Source: an uncultured Oscillospiraceae bacterium (GTDB lineage Bacteria > Bacillota > Clostridia > Oscillospirales > Acutalibacteraceae). Taken from it: DNA of 6,162 bases. The notes under the pieces were generated by a model. That model did no database searches. It saw nothing but the letters and a program-made list of their open reading frames with translations, and was not told where the DNA came from. Each line of letters opens with the position of its first letter. Positions within the stretch are counted from its first letter, which is position 1. The stretch spans positions 1-6,162 of the forward strand of contig UREO01000187.1 in NCBI GenBank assembly GCA_900546895.1, written 5' to 3'. Below are positions 5,634 to 6,162 of this stretch, in pieces. Made by a program: the position numbers and the translations under genes.

Positions 5634-6049
5634 TCCTCCGGTTTTTTGGGGCGGTATTTGTGGTCCCCGATCGCGCGAAGAATCCATGCTGCGACAATCA
5701 CAATGCTGGACCGTGCTTTGGCTTGCAAGGAAATCCCGGGAAGCAGTATAAAAATCAGCCAAAACAACAAAAAAAGCAAAACAGCTATATCAAGGAAGCT
5801 GTAAACACGGTAAAAGACACCGTTTCCAGATCGAATAGGAAGGTGATCCCGTTCCATGATACCCACGTAGTAGATTTCAGAATTCACCAACCAGAACCAC
5901 ATGAGAATGACTCTAACCGACCAGTAGGCTTCGGGAATCGACCACGCGGCTACAAGCAGTACCAAAGCGATAAACGGGTAAAACCGCTCAATGAACGGAA
6001 ACAAAAAGTGTACGGTCTTATTACGGAATTTTTCGAGAAAGCCCGTCAT
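5630..6049 (-). CDS. Small multi-spanning membrane protein of unknown function
   Basis: A 139-residue protein that I do not recognise. Four hydrophobic stretches are visible at about 22-40, 43-62, 83-104 and 113-127. Aromatic residues are frequent, especially Trp and Phe in the second and third. The N-terminus is moderately charged, the loop between helices 2 and 3 carries MERDHLPIRSGNG, and the tail DHKYRPKKPEE is basic to acidic. Four helices with short loops suggest a compact inner-membrane protein with both ends probably in the cytoplasm. No transporter, enzyme or toxin motif is evident. The ATG at 6047-6049 has AAGGA (6059-6063) nine bases upstream. The opposite strand has an open frame of similar length, but its peptide is the strongly polar mirror of these membrane helices, so I take this strand as the coding one. 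The gene to its right is outside the window. Confidence 0.8.
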   Translation of the reverse strand: MTGFLEKFRNKTVHFLFPFIERFYPFIALVLLVAAWSIPEAYWSVRVILMWFWLVNSEIYYVGIMERDHLPIRSGNGVFYRVYSFLDIAVLLFLLFWLIFILLPGISLQAKARSSIVIVAAWILRAIGDHKYRPKKPEE

Positions 6050-6162
6050 CCGAATCAGTCCTTCACAATGATGATTGATCCCCCTTGTGTAAAATCATCT
6101 TTTAACATTCGCCAAAATCAATGCCCCGGTTGTTATCAATGAAAGATAGAAAAAATTTTCTT
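6050..6162 (-). promoter_or_regulatory. Upstream region of the membrane-protein gene
   Basis: This 113-base stretch contains the AAGGA ribosome site (6059-6063) and AT-rich DNA further right, where a promoter would be expected. TTGATT with a 17-base spacer before ATGATT can be read on the minus strand (about 6079-6118), but the -10 match is poor, so I do not call a promoter position. No coding sequence enters from the right edge in a convincing frame. Confidence 0.35.

Noticed and set aside
5660..6142. A 160-codon plus-strand frame opposite the membrane protein
   Set aside because: The peptide is polar, rich in Asn, Gln, Lys and Pro, and has no motif, as expected from the complement of hydrophobic helices. 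The minus-strand frame has coherent membrane segments and a ribosome site.

Overview
The window looks like the end of a draft-assembly contig from a motile clostridial Firmicute, possibly of the Oscillospirales/Ruminococcaceae type. The reasons are a moderate GC content in genes with AT-rich intergenic DNA, strong Shine-Dalgarno sites, apparent TTG starts, a SigD/sigma-28-type promoter, and palindromic repeats of a kind I recall from gut Clostridia. The genus cannot be fixed from the sequence alone. All four convincing genes lie on the minus strand, so the window reads right to left.

Positions 1-40 are not genomic. They match the Illumina Nextera i7-side adapter, including the Tn5 mosaic end, and the real sequence begins at about 41. 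Positions 60-176 hold two diverged copies of one palindromic repeat in inverted orientation, just downstream of the chemoreceptor stop codon. Positions 197-2290 encode a transmembrane methyl-accepting chemotaxis protein (Cache sensor, HAMP region, signalling hairpin). A sigma-28-like promoter (2358-2383) precedes it.

The terminator at 2475-2516 separates this gene from the next gene upstream, 2539-4599. That gene encodes a membrane diguanylate cyclase (dCache, HAMP, PAS, GGDEF with an intact inhibitory site) with its own sigma-A-like promoter at 4650-4677. A gap of about 400 bp with no convincing gene follows. Beyond it are a small secreted protein of unknown function (5005-5430) and a small multi-spanning membrane protein of unknown function (5630-6049). 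The space between these two holds a strong hairpin and a doubtful 65-codon reading frame.

The chemoreceptor and the cyclase both sense signals outside the membrane but feed different outputs: flagellar switching, and c-di-GMP control of the motile-to-sessile choice. They appear to be separate transcription units on the same strand, so they may be functionally related without being co-transcribed. Nothing ties the two right-hand genes to them except position. I found no CRISPR array, tRNA, rRNA, insertion sequence or convincing new multi-gene system.
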